In this document: positions 1 through 6,759 of the stretch, piece by piece
Layout of the letters: every line of letters starts with the position of its first letter
How positions within the stretch are numbered: position 1 is the first letter of the stretch
Origin: an uncultured Campylobacter sp.
GTDB taxonomy: Bacteria; Campylobacterota; Campylobacteria; Campylobacterales; Campylobacteraceae
Assembly (NCBI RefSeq): GCF_905372745.1
Contig: NZ_CAJPQR010000051.1
Coordinates: 1 to 11,198 of the forward strand
Length of the DNA: 11,198 bases
Direction: 5' to 3'
Translations under genes and position numbers: made by a program
The notes under the pieces: generated by a model
The model's input: only the letters and a program-made list of their open reading frames with translations
Databases searched by the model: none
What the model was told of the DNA's origin: nothing

Positions 1-87
1 TTAAATACAATTTTTTAAAATTTCGATCTTGAAAAACAGTTGCTTGCTAGATTATAGCTTCTCTAAAATTTTAGATTTTTTCTTGGG

Positions 88-208
88 TAGCGGAAGGGGT
101 TGTACTTACGGTCTGCTTGCAGCTACGAGCGAAGCGACGCAGAAAACCCCCGCCATCCCCACTGCACGTGAGAGGTGGCGACACTGCTTTGCTAGCGCAA
201 AGCGTCGC
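88..208. repeat. Self-complementary, GC-richer intergenic element
   Basis: This stretch is richer in G and C than its flanks and has several possible stems: GGGGTT (96-101) with AACCCC (145-150), TCTGC (112-116) with GCAGA (139-143), CGCCA (151-155) with TGGCG (176-180), and GCGAC + GCTTTGC (178-182, 186-192) with GCAAAGC + GTCGC (197-203, 204-208). The last two share bases and cannot both form fully. Open frames cross it on both strands but none has a ribosome binding site or recognisable protein. A dispersed repeat or a structured RNA segment are the likely readings; copies elsewhere in the genome cannot be seen from here. Confidence 0.4.
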
Positions 209-323
209 AAATTTAAATTTAGTGTTTTTAGGGTACGGGTCTTGGCAAGTAAAATTTACGAATTTATCAAGATATGAGATAAACATTCCAGACGGATTGT
301 ATGTAGTTTAAATAGTTTACGGC

Positions 324-366
324 GGATACGACGGGAGCGGACTAGTCGTCCGTGACCCGAGTATCC
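324..366. other. Strong hairpin downstream of focA
   Basis: Three stacked stems: GGATAC (324-329) with GTATCC (361-366), CGGG (332-335) with CCCG (356-359), and CGGAC (338-342) with GTCCG (348-352), around a TAGTC loop; 15 pairs with small internal loops. It starts 45 nt beyond the focA stop in the direction of transcription. No run of U follows on either strand, so an intrinsic terminator is doubtful. It may protect the 3' end of the operon mRNA or be part of a repeat element. Confidence 0.6.
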
Positions 367-410
367 TAGCCGAAAATTATTTGAAATCCAGCCTAGCCGG
401 GGAATTAAAA

Positions 411-1274
411 TTACTTCTTTTTCATGTCGAATTTATTCGCCATAAATCCAACCAGTCCCACAAAGAAAAGTCCGCCGCAGATATTGCCTAGCGTAACGGG
501 AACTAGGTTTTTACCGATGAAATTTCCCCAGTTTAGCATTTCTAGTTTTTCAGCCGTGATGCCGTGCCCTAGAGCCGTAGCTGCAGCGGTGATATCTCCG
601 CCGTTTGCCGCGATGTAGTGAGCTTTAGCGATGATGGCTTCTGTTATGATAAACATATTTGCCACGCAGTGCTCCATAGAGCATGCGACGAACGCGCCGA
701 TCATCCACATAATGGCAAAAAATTTGCCCGCTAAGTTGCTCTCGCTGGTCGCAGTCCAGATAGACATGCAAACAAACACGTTACAAAAGATACCGCGAAT
801 AAATAGCTCGTGAAACGGCGCGGTAACCTTGCCTATACCTGAGGGTATAAAGTGCTGCAAGATATAGCCGTCGTATTTTAGCGGTAAGCCGGAGTAATAA
901 TACATATAAGCAATTAGCGCGCCGCCGACGAAGTTAAAAACCCAAACGATCGCCCAGTAGCTAAAGGTTTTGCCTAAATTTAGCTTGCCTTCATACGCGC
1001 TAACGCCGCTTAAAACCGAGCTAGTAAATAGATGCCCGCCGTAGAAAACGACCATCATAAGTCCGCAGCTAAAGGTGATGCCGCCGATAAAATTTGCAAG
1101 ACCGATAGACTGCTTTTCAGCCATGCCCACGGTCGAGTGCGCCCAAAAAATATCGCCCATAGCAATCGCCGCGCCCGCCATGATAGCTAGAAAAATAATG
1201 CTTACTAACGGAGTATGCGCCTTGTGCTCCATCGAATTTGACACCGCTTGCGCGGTTTCTGCAGGATTTAACAT
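411..1274 (-). CDS. focA: Formate channel/transporter FocA (FNT family)
   Basis: Inner-membrane channel of 287 aa (E. coli FocA 285), expected to be a pentamer moving formate in or out. An N-terminal amphipathic stretch (LNPAETAQAVSNSMEHKA) precedes about six hydrophobic helices. Family motifs are present: the omega-loop segment GGHLFTSSVL (T84, corresponding to E. coli T91), IRGIFCNVFVCMSIW (159-173), and MEHCVANMF (H202, corresponding to the gating His209), plus NLVPVTLGNICGG near the end. Position 81 in the omega-loop motif is His, where I recall an acidic residue in FocA and NirC. A strong GGAGGAG (1278-1284) sits 3 nt before the ATG and overlaps the hycI stop. It is the last gene of the operon. 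The substrate could also be nitrite or another small anion, but placement with a formate hydrogenlyase-type hydrogenase favours formate. Confidence 0.9.
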   Translation of the reverse strand: MLNPAETAQAVSNSMEHKAHTPLVSIIFLAIMAGAAIAMGDIFWAHSTVGMAEKQSIGLANFIGGITFSCGLMMVVFYGGHLFTSSVLSGVSAYEGKLNLGKTFSYWAIVWVFNFVGGALIAYMYYYSGLPLKYDGYILQHFIPSGIGKVTAPFHELFIRGIFCNVFVCMSIWTATSESNLAGKFFAIMWMIGAFVACSMEHCVANMFIITEAIIAKAHYIAANGGDITAAATALGHGITAEKLEMLNWGNFIGKNLVPVTLGNICGGLFFVGLVGFMANKFDMKKK

Positions 1275-1283
1275 CTTCTCCTC

Positions 1284-1727
1284 CTAATTTAAATTTTTAT
1301 CTATTTCCAAGATACGTTCAAAGGCTTTTTGCGCGCTTTTTTTCGCGTTTTCGCTTAAGCCCTCTTTAAAATCAAGCACGTTTTCAAGCAAAACGCTAAT
1401 GCCTAAAAACAGCGTCTTGGGGCAAATTTTACGCAGGTAGCTTAAAAGTACGGGCGTGGGCAAGTTGTGCGTCGAGTAGATATAGTCGCGCTCGTTGCTC
1501 AGATCAAAAAATTCGATCGCGCCGTCTTTAAACCCGCTCATAGCATCTACCACGACGATGATATCGGGCGCAAATTCTCTAAGCGCGCCAAACTCGTTTT
1601 CAGGCACGTCCTGTCCGTAAAATACCCGCCAATCTTTCAAATTTACCTCGACTATCCGCCCCGTTTCGTTGCCCACGTCGTCGTCTCCGCGCATGGGATT
1701 ACCGATGCAAAGAAGCGCCTTTTTCAT
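1284..1727 (-). CDS. hycI: Hydrogenase maturation endopeptidase HycI
   Basis: Protease of the HycI/HyaD/HoxM family, 147 aa (E. coli HycI 156). It cleaves the C-terminal tail of the nickel-loaded large subunit, here expected to be HyfG after R544. The three nickel-sensing residues of the family are present: D16 in CIGNPMRGDDDVG, D61 in VVVDAMSG, and H87 in STHNLP. VPENEFGALREFAPD near 41-55 and LFLGI further on also match HycI. The ATG follows AGGAAAAGAG. It is separated from the HycH-like gene by 111 nt containing a large hairpin, so it may be expressed at a different level from the structural genes. Its TAG stop overlaps the ribosome binding site of focA. Confidence 0.92.
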   Translation of the reverse strand: MKKALLCIGNPMRGDDDVGNETGRIVEVNLKDWRVFYGQDVPENEFGALREFAPDIIVVVDAMSGFKDGAIEFFDLSNERDYIYSTHNLPTPVLLSYLRKICPKTLFLGISVLLENVLDFKEGLSENAKKSAQKAFERILEIDKNLN

Positions 1728-1753
1728 CTCTTTTCCTTTCTTTTTTGAGCGCC

Positions 1754-1832
1754 TTTAAATGAGCTTGAAAATTTTAGCCTGCGATGGACTACATGTCCTA
1801 TCTCGGCTAAAATTTTCTGCGCAACATTTAAA
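1754..1832. repeat. Long interrupted palindrome between hycH and hycI
   Basis: Nested inverted repeats that fold to one extended hairpin: TTTAAATG (1754-1761) with CATTTAAA (1825-1832); a perfect 13-bp arm GAAAATTTTAGCC (1767-1779) with GGCTAAAATTTTC (1805-1817); then GAT (1783-1785) with ATC (1800-1802) and GGAC (1786-1789) with GTCC (1795-1798), closing on a TACAT loop. In total 28 base pairs are possible. It fills most of the only large gap inside the operon (1728-1838). No U-tract follows on either strand, so it does not look like an intrinsic terminator. An RNA processing or stability site, an attenuating structure, or a small palindromic repeat element are all possible. Confidence 0.75.
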
Positions 1833-1838
1833 TTCATC

Positions 1839-2183
1839 TCAAAAATCCTTCCTAAGCACCAGATATCCCTCGCGCAGATTTTCAAGCTCTTTTTTTAGCT
1901 CGCATTCGCAAAGCTCTGGGATGAGCCTTGCCGCATGCTCCCTAAATATCTCCACTTCAAAATACTTGCTTAAATTTCCCAGCTTAAATTTGACGTATTC
2001 GCCGCCGCTAGCGACGATACGCTCAAACTCCTCGTCGGGTATTTCGAGCGATTTTTCGCTAAAGTCCACCGTCCCCACGCCGTGTCCGACGCAGACGGAA
2101 AATAGCTTGATATCTTTTAGCTCTTTTGGCATCTTTTCATTTTCGTCCATGTGGCGGCGGGCGAGTTTATAGACTCTTATCAT
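1839..2183 (-). CDS. hycH: Formate hydrogenlyase maturation protein, HycH/HyfJ-like
   Basis: Soluble protein of 114 aa, shorter than E. coli HycH (136 aa). HycH is required for maturation of the HycE large subunit and is not part of the finished enzyme. What can be seen: a segment SVCVGHGVGTVDFSEKSLEIP (about 29-49) that resembles the IGHHxGVVD core of HycH/HyfJ proteins, a GGEYVKFKLGNLSKYFEVEIFREHAARLI region like the GGEARRKI/EI part of that family, and an acidic Lys/Glu-rich end. There are no metal-binding motifs, membrane segments or signal peptide. The start overlaps the hyfI stop as ATGA. The family call rests on moderate similarity from memory together with the position between hyfI and hycI, so HyfJ would be an equally good name. 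Confidence 0.78.
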   Translation of the reverse strand: MIRVYKLARRHMDENEKMPKELKDIKLFSVCVGHGVGTVDFSEKSLEIPDEEFERIVASGGEYVKFKLGNLSKYFEVEIFREHAARLIPELCECELKKELENLREGYLVLRKDF

Positions 2184-3010
2184 CGTTTATCCCAAATTTC
2201 TTTTTTGACGTCGATGGCGTTTTGCGTATCGCGTTTTGCTTTGGCGTATTTTAGATAGACGTCGTTGTAAAGCAGTCCCATACACTCGGCGTATCTAGGG
2301 TCTTCTTCTTTATGGATAGCCTCTAGCATTACTTTTTTAGTAGCCGCTACGTCGTGGATATTAGGAGAAGTTTTGGCTGCGTCCATATATTTAGCAAACA
2401 GCGTCCTGCCGAAGATATAGCTCATTAGTCTCTTTGCCTCGGCTTCCAAATCGCGCTCGAAAAGTATATCGCCTATGATAGACTCTTTTACGGCAGGGGC
2501 TTTGCAGTCGTCTTGTTCAAAGCTTCTTTTTTGTAACTTTTGATCTATGATGCCAAGAGCCATACCAAGGCCGTATATGACGCTAGCAGGATGCGGAGGA
2601 CAGCCCGGGATATAGACGTCTACTGGGATAATCTTATCTATACCGCCCCAAACGCTATAAGCGTCGTAAAAGATACCGCCCGTACTGCCGCATGCGCCAA
2701 AGGCCACCACGATCTTTGGATCAGGAGCTGCTTCGTAAGCGCGAAGCAGCGGATAATACATCTGGCGCGTAACCGGGCCGGTGCAGAGCAAAATGTCTGC
2801 GTGGCGAGGATTGGCTACTAGCTTAAATCCGAAGCGCTCCGGATCCCACATCGGCGTGATAGCGGCGAAAATTTCTATCTCGCAGCCGTTGCAGCTACCG
2901 CAGTCGATGCGGTAGACGCTAAAACTTCGTTTGATATTTTTTAGATGTTCTAACTTTGCGGTTAGGTCGTTTGCCGTTTTTATATTTTCGGGAACTTGAT
3001 AAAGGCTCAT
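2180..3010 (-). CDS. hyfI: Hydrogenase-4 small subunit HyfI (HycG/NuoB-like)
   Basis: Small subunit of the [NiFe]-hydrogenase, 276 aa (E. coli HycG 255, HyfI 252). It holds the [4Fe-4S] cluster next to the NiFe site. The N-terminal half has the conserved RIDCGSCNGCEIEIFA (C37, C40, C43), GACGSTGG (C107) and PGCPPHP (C137); the NuoB-type proximal ligands are drawn from these cysteines. It lacks a twin-arginine signal, as expected for a cytoplasm-facing group 4 enzyme. The C-terminal region from about 160 aligns in character with HycG (a segment reading EAKRLMSYIFGRTLF resembles HycG's EARRLAGYRYGR) but is about 20 residues longer and charged. The ATG follows a strong GGAGGGGAT ribosome binding site located in the end of hyfH. 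It overlaps the next gene by ATGA. Confidence 0.95.
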   Translation of the reverse strand: MSLYQVPENIKTANDLTAKLEHLKNIKRSFSVYRIDCGSCNGCEIEIFAAITPMWDPERFGFKLVANPRHADILLCTGPVTRQMYYPLLRAYEAAPDPKIVVAFGACGSTGGIFYDAYSVWGGIDKIIPVDVYIPGCPPHPASVIYGLGMALGIIDQKLQKRSFEQDDCKAPAVKESIIGDILFERDLEAEAKRLMSYIFGRTLFAKYMDAAKTSPNIHDVAATKKVMLEAIHKEEDPRYAECMGLLYNDVYLKYAKAKRDTQNAIDVKKEIWDKR

Positions 3011-3546
3011 TTTATCCCCTCCTCTACGTCTTTAGTTATGCGCTCTACGGCTTGGGCTTTTTTGCACTCCGGGCAGATATATAGATAGTCTTTAGCCTCT
3101 TCTAGTCTGCCCGGGAGCAAATTTGCCGTGCTAAGCTTTGAAAAAGTATAGTTGATGAGGCGAACCGGCGTATACGGCTTGCCGCAGCATTTGCACTTTT
3201 GCATCTCTAGCTCGCCGCGCTGTATTAGTGCGCTTTTGTCAAATTTAACCGCTAGCTCGAAACCCTGGCTTAGGCGCACGCCGCCCGTCGGACAAACCTC
3301 GTCGCAGCGTCCGCAAAATATGCATCGTCCGCAGTCAAACTGCCAAACAAGCTTGTCTTGCTTTTCGTTCATCTTTAGCTCTATGGCGTTGCTAGGGCAC
3401 GCTACGCCGCACGCCGCGCAACCTATACAAAGCTCGTAGGTGTAAAACGGCTGCCCGCGGAAATTTTCGGGTACCTTATAAGGCTCAAACGGATAGGCGT
3501 AGGTCGCCTTTCCATATTTTTCGGTTACGTCAAATAACTTCATCAT
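3007..3546 (-). CDS. hyfH: Hydrogenase-4 ferredoxin subunit HyfH (HycF/NuoI-like)
   Basis: Iron-sulfur protein of 179 aa, the length of E. coli HycF (180). It is expected to bridge HyfA and the small subunit HyfI. Two [4Fe-4S] sets of the NuoI type are visible: C40/C43/C46/C50 and C75/C78/C81/C85. An extra cysteine, C72, precedes the second set. The C-terminal third contains a possible zinc-ribbon-like group, C118-x-CC (118, 120, 121) with C158-x-x-C161, also hinted at in HycF-type proteins. Two Met codons stand in tandem at the start (3544-3546 and 3541-3543). The first overlaps the hyfG stop as ATGA and is preceded by AAGGA, so either could be used. The stop overlaps the hyfI start as ATGA. 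Confidence 0.94.
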   Translation of the reverse strand: MMKLFDVTEKYGKATYAYPFEPYKVPENFRGQPFYTYELCIGCAACGVACPSNAIELKMNEKQDKLVWQFDCGRCIFCGRCDEVCPTGGVRLSQGFELAVKFDKSALIQRGELEMQKCKCCGKPYTPVRLINYTFSKLSTANLLPGRLEEAKDYLYICPECKKAQAVERITKDVEEGIK

Positions 3547-5279
3547 CTTAAATCCTTTTTGCTAATTTTGCCCGTTTGGCAAAATTTCTTAAGGTCTTTT
3601 TCGGTTAAAATTTTGCTCTTTTTGGTATTTACGTCCACTACGGTAACGCGGTCGGTGCAGGAGTAGCACGGATCTAGCGAGCAAACGATGAGCGCCGCGT
3701 CGGAAATGTTGTTTCCGCGGAACTGATAGCGAAGGCTAGGCCAGTTGTTATAAGTAGCCGCGCGGCATCTCCAGCGGAAAACCTTTTGCGCGCTGCCTTG
3801 CATGATCCAGTGGACGTTTTCGCCGCGAGGAGCTTCTACGTGTCCAAGGGCGAAATTTTCAGGCTTTATCATCGTTTTTGGATCGATTGATATCGGCGTT
3901 TGAGGCATTAGCTCCAAACACTGCCTGATGATATGTATGGACTCTTTTAGCTCGTTATATCTCACGACTTCGCGGCTAAATACGTCTCCGCCGTGCTCTA
4001 CGTAGACTTTAAATTCGATATTTTTAAAGAAATCGTAAGGGTGGTCGTAGCGGTTGTCGCGCTTTAGACCAGAGCCTCGCATATTAGGCCCCACGGGGCT
4101 AAAGTCTCTTGCTACTTGCTTATCTAGCACGCCTACGCCTTTCCAGCGCGCGATTTGGCGTTTATCGTCCATAACCGCGTCCCAAATTTCAGAAATTTGA
4201 ACGTCGAGCTTGTTTATCATCTCGATGCCCTTTTTTATCTCGTTATCGGTCATATCGCGGCGAAGTCCGCCCATGATGACGTTGCCGTAGGTTTTACGGC
4301 CGCCCGTTACTAGCTGGGCTAACTCCATAGAGTACTCGCGCACTCTAAAGATATGCATAAAGGCGTTATAGTTACCCGTTACCTCGCAAGCTAGACCGAT
4401 ATTTAAAAGATGGCTGTGAAGGCGCTCGATCTCAAGACAAATCACGCGGATAGCCTGCGCTCTTAGCGGGATTTCTAGCTTTATAGCTTTTTCGGCCGCT
4501 TCTATACACGCAATCGCGTGAGCATAACCGCAAATTCCGCAGACGCGCTCTGCGAGATAGCCCATCTGATCGTAGTTCATACGGTTTTCGGCTAGCTTTT
4601 CCATACCGCGGTGCTGATAAAAGAGGCGGTAGTCTGCGTCTATGATCTCGTCGCCGTCGCAAAATAACCTAAAGTGTCCAGGCTCGTCGCTAGTTACGTG
4701 CAAAGGCCCAAGCGGCACGTCGATGACGCTATCGCCTTTTGGAAATAAAAACTCGGCGTCGGGCTCATCTTGGTGAGCGACGGGATCTGGGCGGTAGCGG
4801 TAGTCCATCGCGTCTTTTCTAAGCGGATAAAGGCCGTCCGGCCAATCGTCGCTTAGCACCAATCTACGCTTATCGGGCAAGCCCTCGGCTACTAGGCCGA
4901 ACATATCGTAGGCTTCTCTTTCGTACCAAACGCAAGCAGGCACTAGCGGCGTAACGGACGGAAAAGTCGGATCGACGCCGGGAATTAGCGTTTTAACGGT
5001 GATAAAGCACTTATCCTCGGCGGCAAAGTCGTCTTCTTCCGTCATCTTGCCGCCCTCCATAGACAAAGCGTAGTAAAGCGCAAAACAGCCGTTTATAGTC
5101 CTCTCGTCGCTAGGTATCATCGTAGAGATGAAACCGCCGATATCGTAGTAAAGGGTCTTAACCGCAAGCGGAAGGTCGTTTCTGTCCACTAGGACGGTGA
5201 TTTGGTCGTCGGCTTGGCGGGTTACTTCTAGAACCTTTACCTTTGTTTTTAAAATTTCAACGAATTTATCGCCTCTCAT
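3543..5279 (-). CDS. hyfG: Hydrogenase-4 large catalytic subunit HyfG ([NiFe], NuoC-NuoD fusion type)
   Basis: Catalytic subunit of 578 aa (E. coli HycE/HyfG about 570) that interconverts protons and H2 in the cytoplasm. Residues 1 to about 165 form the NuoC-like 30-kDa domain, with its signature YEREAYDMFGL from residue 119 and PLRKD near 152-156. The rest is the NuoD/NiFe large subunit. The four nickel-binding cysteines are present: C247 and C250 in RVCGICGYAHA, and C538 and C541 in DPCYSCTDR. After R544 a 34-residue basic tail follows. By analogy with HycE, processed by HycI after the Arg of this motif, this tail should be removed once nickel is in place; the residue after the Arg is Val, where HycE has Met. 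VEAPRGE, also typical of the family, is present. The ribosome binding site is GGAGAA, 8 nt upstream. The stop overlaps the hyfH start. Confidence 0.96.
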   Translation of the reverse strand: MRGDKFVEILKTKVKVLEVTRQADDQITVLVDRNDLPLAVKTLYYDIGGFISTMIPSDERTINGCFALYYALSMEGGKMTEEDDFAAEDKCFITVKTLIPGVDPTFPSVTPLVPACVWYEREAYDMFGLVAEGLPDKRRLVLSDDWPDGLYPLRKDAMDYRYRPDPVAHQDEPDAEFLFPKGDSVIDVPLGPLHVTSDEPGHFRLFCDGDEIIDADYRLFYQHRGMEKLAENRMNYDQMGYLAERVCGICGYAHAIACIEAAEKAIKLEIPLRAQAIRVICLEIERLHSHLLNIGLACEVTGNYNAFMHIFRVREYSMELAQLVTGGRKTYGNVIMGGLRRDMTDNEIKKGIEMINKLDVQISEIWDAVMDDKRQIARWKGVGVLDKQVARDFSPVGPNMRGSGLKRDNRYDHPYDFFKNIEFKVYVEHGGDVFSREVVRYNELKESIHIIRQCLELMPQTPISIDPKTMIKPENFALGHVEAPRGENVHWIMQGSAQKVFRWRCRAATYNNWPSLRYQFRGNNISDAALIVCSLDPCYSCTDRVTVVDVNTKKSKILTEKDLKKFCQTGKISKKDLR

Positions 5280-6757
5280 AATAGTTCTCCAGTTATTATC
5301 TTAACGCCGTTTTCAACCAGCGTATAAAAGTTATCCACGTGCCAAACGCCAAAGATTATAATCAAAGCGCAAAGCAGGATAAGCGGTAAATTTTCTAATA
5401 TACTCATCTCTTTATTGTGAACGACCGCGGCTTTAGGTTCGCCAAAGCTTGCTAAGTTAAAGTGCGAGAAGTCCGCGATAAAGATGATGGCAAGAGCTAT
5501 CGCAAATAGCGCAACGCTAAAGTATTGACCGCTATTTACGGCGCCGACGAAGACGTTAAATTCGCTAACGAATATCGCAAACGCAGGCACGCCTACCAGC
5601 GAGCAAACCGCCGCGCCAAACATCATCGTAGTTACGGGAGCTATCTTTATCATACCGCCCATTTTGCTCATATCTTTGTGTCCGTAAATTCTAGCGATAT
5701 TGCCCGTTGAGCAAAACGCAAGAGCCTTGGTAAAGCTGTGAGCTAGGCAGTGGAAAATCGCCGCAAATAGCCCGAAAGGTCCGCCCACGCCAAGAGCAAA
5801 GGCGATAACGCCCATATGCACGATAGAGTGGTAGGCAAACATCCTTTTTACGTCGTGTTGCCTGATTAGGAAAATTCCGCCCACAAATAGCGTAATAAGA
5901 CCGGAAACTATCATCACGCTTTGAACGAATTCCATGCCCGTAGCTTGAGCCGCGATAGCGTAGTATCTAAATAAAGCTAGCATCGCGCACTTTAGCAAAA
6001 CGCCTGAAAGCAGAGCCGAAATCGGCGCCGGGCCTTGGGCATGAACGTCGGGAAGCCAGGTGTGCGTAGGAGCAAGGCCGGCTTTGGTGCCAAATCCGAT
6101 AAGCGCAAAGACGAAGATTAGCTTAGCGACGTCGGGGCTTAAATTTTTAGCGTTTGCCATTATGCCCGTCCATAGCATCGCAGCCTCGCCGTCTTTTATC
6201 TCCGCAAAGGTCGCAGAGTAAAGAAGCACGGTCGCATAAAGCGCGAACGCTAGGCCGATAGAGCAAAGGACTATGTATTTATAGCCGCTCTCGGTTGATT
6301 TTTGATCTTTTAGGATCGCGACTAGAAATACCGATGAAAGCGTAGTAGCCTCGATCGCGGCCCACATAAACGCGACGTTGTTACAGATGACGCTTAAGCT
6401 CATCGTAAAGATAAACACGTGGCTAAGCGCGTAGTATTTCTTAAGCGCGCTTAAATTTATATGTCCCTCTTCAAGCTCCCATCTCATATAGTGGGTCGCG
6501 TATAAATTTACCAGTAGGCCCGTAACCGCAATAAGTATCAAAAATACGCAGCCAAGGCTGTCTAAAAACAAAAATTTATCGTGCGCGTAAAACGTACCGC
6601 CCGTTAAAACCTTGCTTACGTTAAATAGCAAGGCTAAAGACGTAACTGCGCTAACTGCTACGTGAAGCAAACTCAAAAAAGCGTAATTTTTCGGAGAGAA
6701 AAATAGCAGTATCGCTCCAAGAAGCGGTAAAATTAATATCAAAGTTAAACTATCCAT
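5276..6757 (-). CDS. hyfF: Hydrogenase-4 membrane subunit HyfF (NuoM/N-like antiporter subunit)
   Basis: Polytopic membrane protein of 493 aa (E. coli HyfF about 526), the second antiporter-like subunit. The proton-path residues are kept: E136 in WAAIEATTL, K225 in GFGTKAGLAPTHTWLP, K256 in SGVLLKCAM, and K304/H310 in HDVKRMFAYHS. About 14 hydrophobic helices are visible, with the usual broken-helix region THTWLPDVHAQGPAP. HyfD and HyfF are paralogues; I call it HyfF because it sits between hyfE and hyfG as in E. coli, but it could be described simply as the only NuoM/N-like subunit of this complex. The ATG follows AGGGGATAGAG. Its stop overlaps the hyfG start as ATGA. Confidence 0.9.
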   Translation of the reverse strand: MDSLTLILILPLLGAILLFFSPKNYAFLSLLHVAVSAVTSLALLFNVSKVLTGGTFYAHDKFLFLDSLGCVFLILIAVTGLLVNLYATHYMRWELEEGHINLSALKKYYALSHVFIFTMSLSVICNNVAFMWAAIEATTLSSVFLVAILKDQKSTESGYKYIVLCSIGLAFALYATVLLYSATFAEIKDGEAAMLWTGIMANAKNLSPDVAKLIFVFALIGFGTKAGLAPTHTWLPDVHAQGPAPISALLSGVLLKCAMLALFRYYAIAAQATGMEFVQSVMIVSGLITLFVGGIFLIRQHDVKRMFAYHSIVHMGVIAFALGVGGPFGLFAAIFHCLAHSFTKALAFCSTGNIARIYGHKDMSKMGGMIKIAPVTTMMFGAAVCSLVGVPAFAIFVSEFNVFVGAVNSGQYFSVALFAIALAIIFIADFSHFNLASFGEPKAAVVHNKEMSILENLPLILLCALIIIFGVWHVDNFYTLVENGVKIITGELL

Positions 6758-6759
6758 CT

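Larger units (their letters stand above)
1..410. other. Intergenic region downstream of focA, no gene supported
   Basis: The stretch from the window edge to the focA stop holds no open frame that I can support. Short frames of 60 to 80 codons overlap each other on both strands across 29-311, lack good ribosome binding sites and have no recognisable protein motif. It contains the self-complementary element and the hairpin listed separately, and a short direct repeat CCTAGCCG at 365-372 and 392-399. What lies beyond position 1 is not visible. Confidence 0.6.

Noticed and set aside
62..81. Palindrome TCTAAAATTTTAGA followed by six T, terminator-like on the plus strand
   Set aside because: The stem is almost all A-T and would leave about 5 weak pairs once a loop is allowed; such strings are common in AT-rich spacers, and no plus-strand gene is seen before it.
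263..283. Inverted repeat TTTATC-N9-GATAAA
   Set aside because: Only 6 A/T-rich pairs; expected by chance in this composition.
29..311. Three short open frames (two on plus, one on minus) in the left intergenic region
   Set aside because: They overlap one another, lack clear ribosome binding sites and recognisable motifs, and cross the self-complementary element; more likely non-coding.
1750..1835. Insertion-sequence or MITE with target duplication at the hycH-hycI spacer
   Set aside because: No direct repeats flank the palindrome and no transposase remnant is visible; kept only as one of several possibilities for the hairpin.
1759..2172. Plus-strand open frame of 137 codons opposite the HycH-like gene
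   Set aside because: Ser/Phe-rich translation typical of an antisense shadow; it begins inside the palindrome and has no ribosome binding site, while the minus-strand gene fits the operon and its family.
4432..4662. Open frame of 76 codons on the minus strand within hyfG
   Set aside because: An out-of-frame shadow rich in Arg within a well-conserved catalytic subunit; no independent support.
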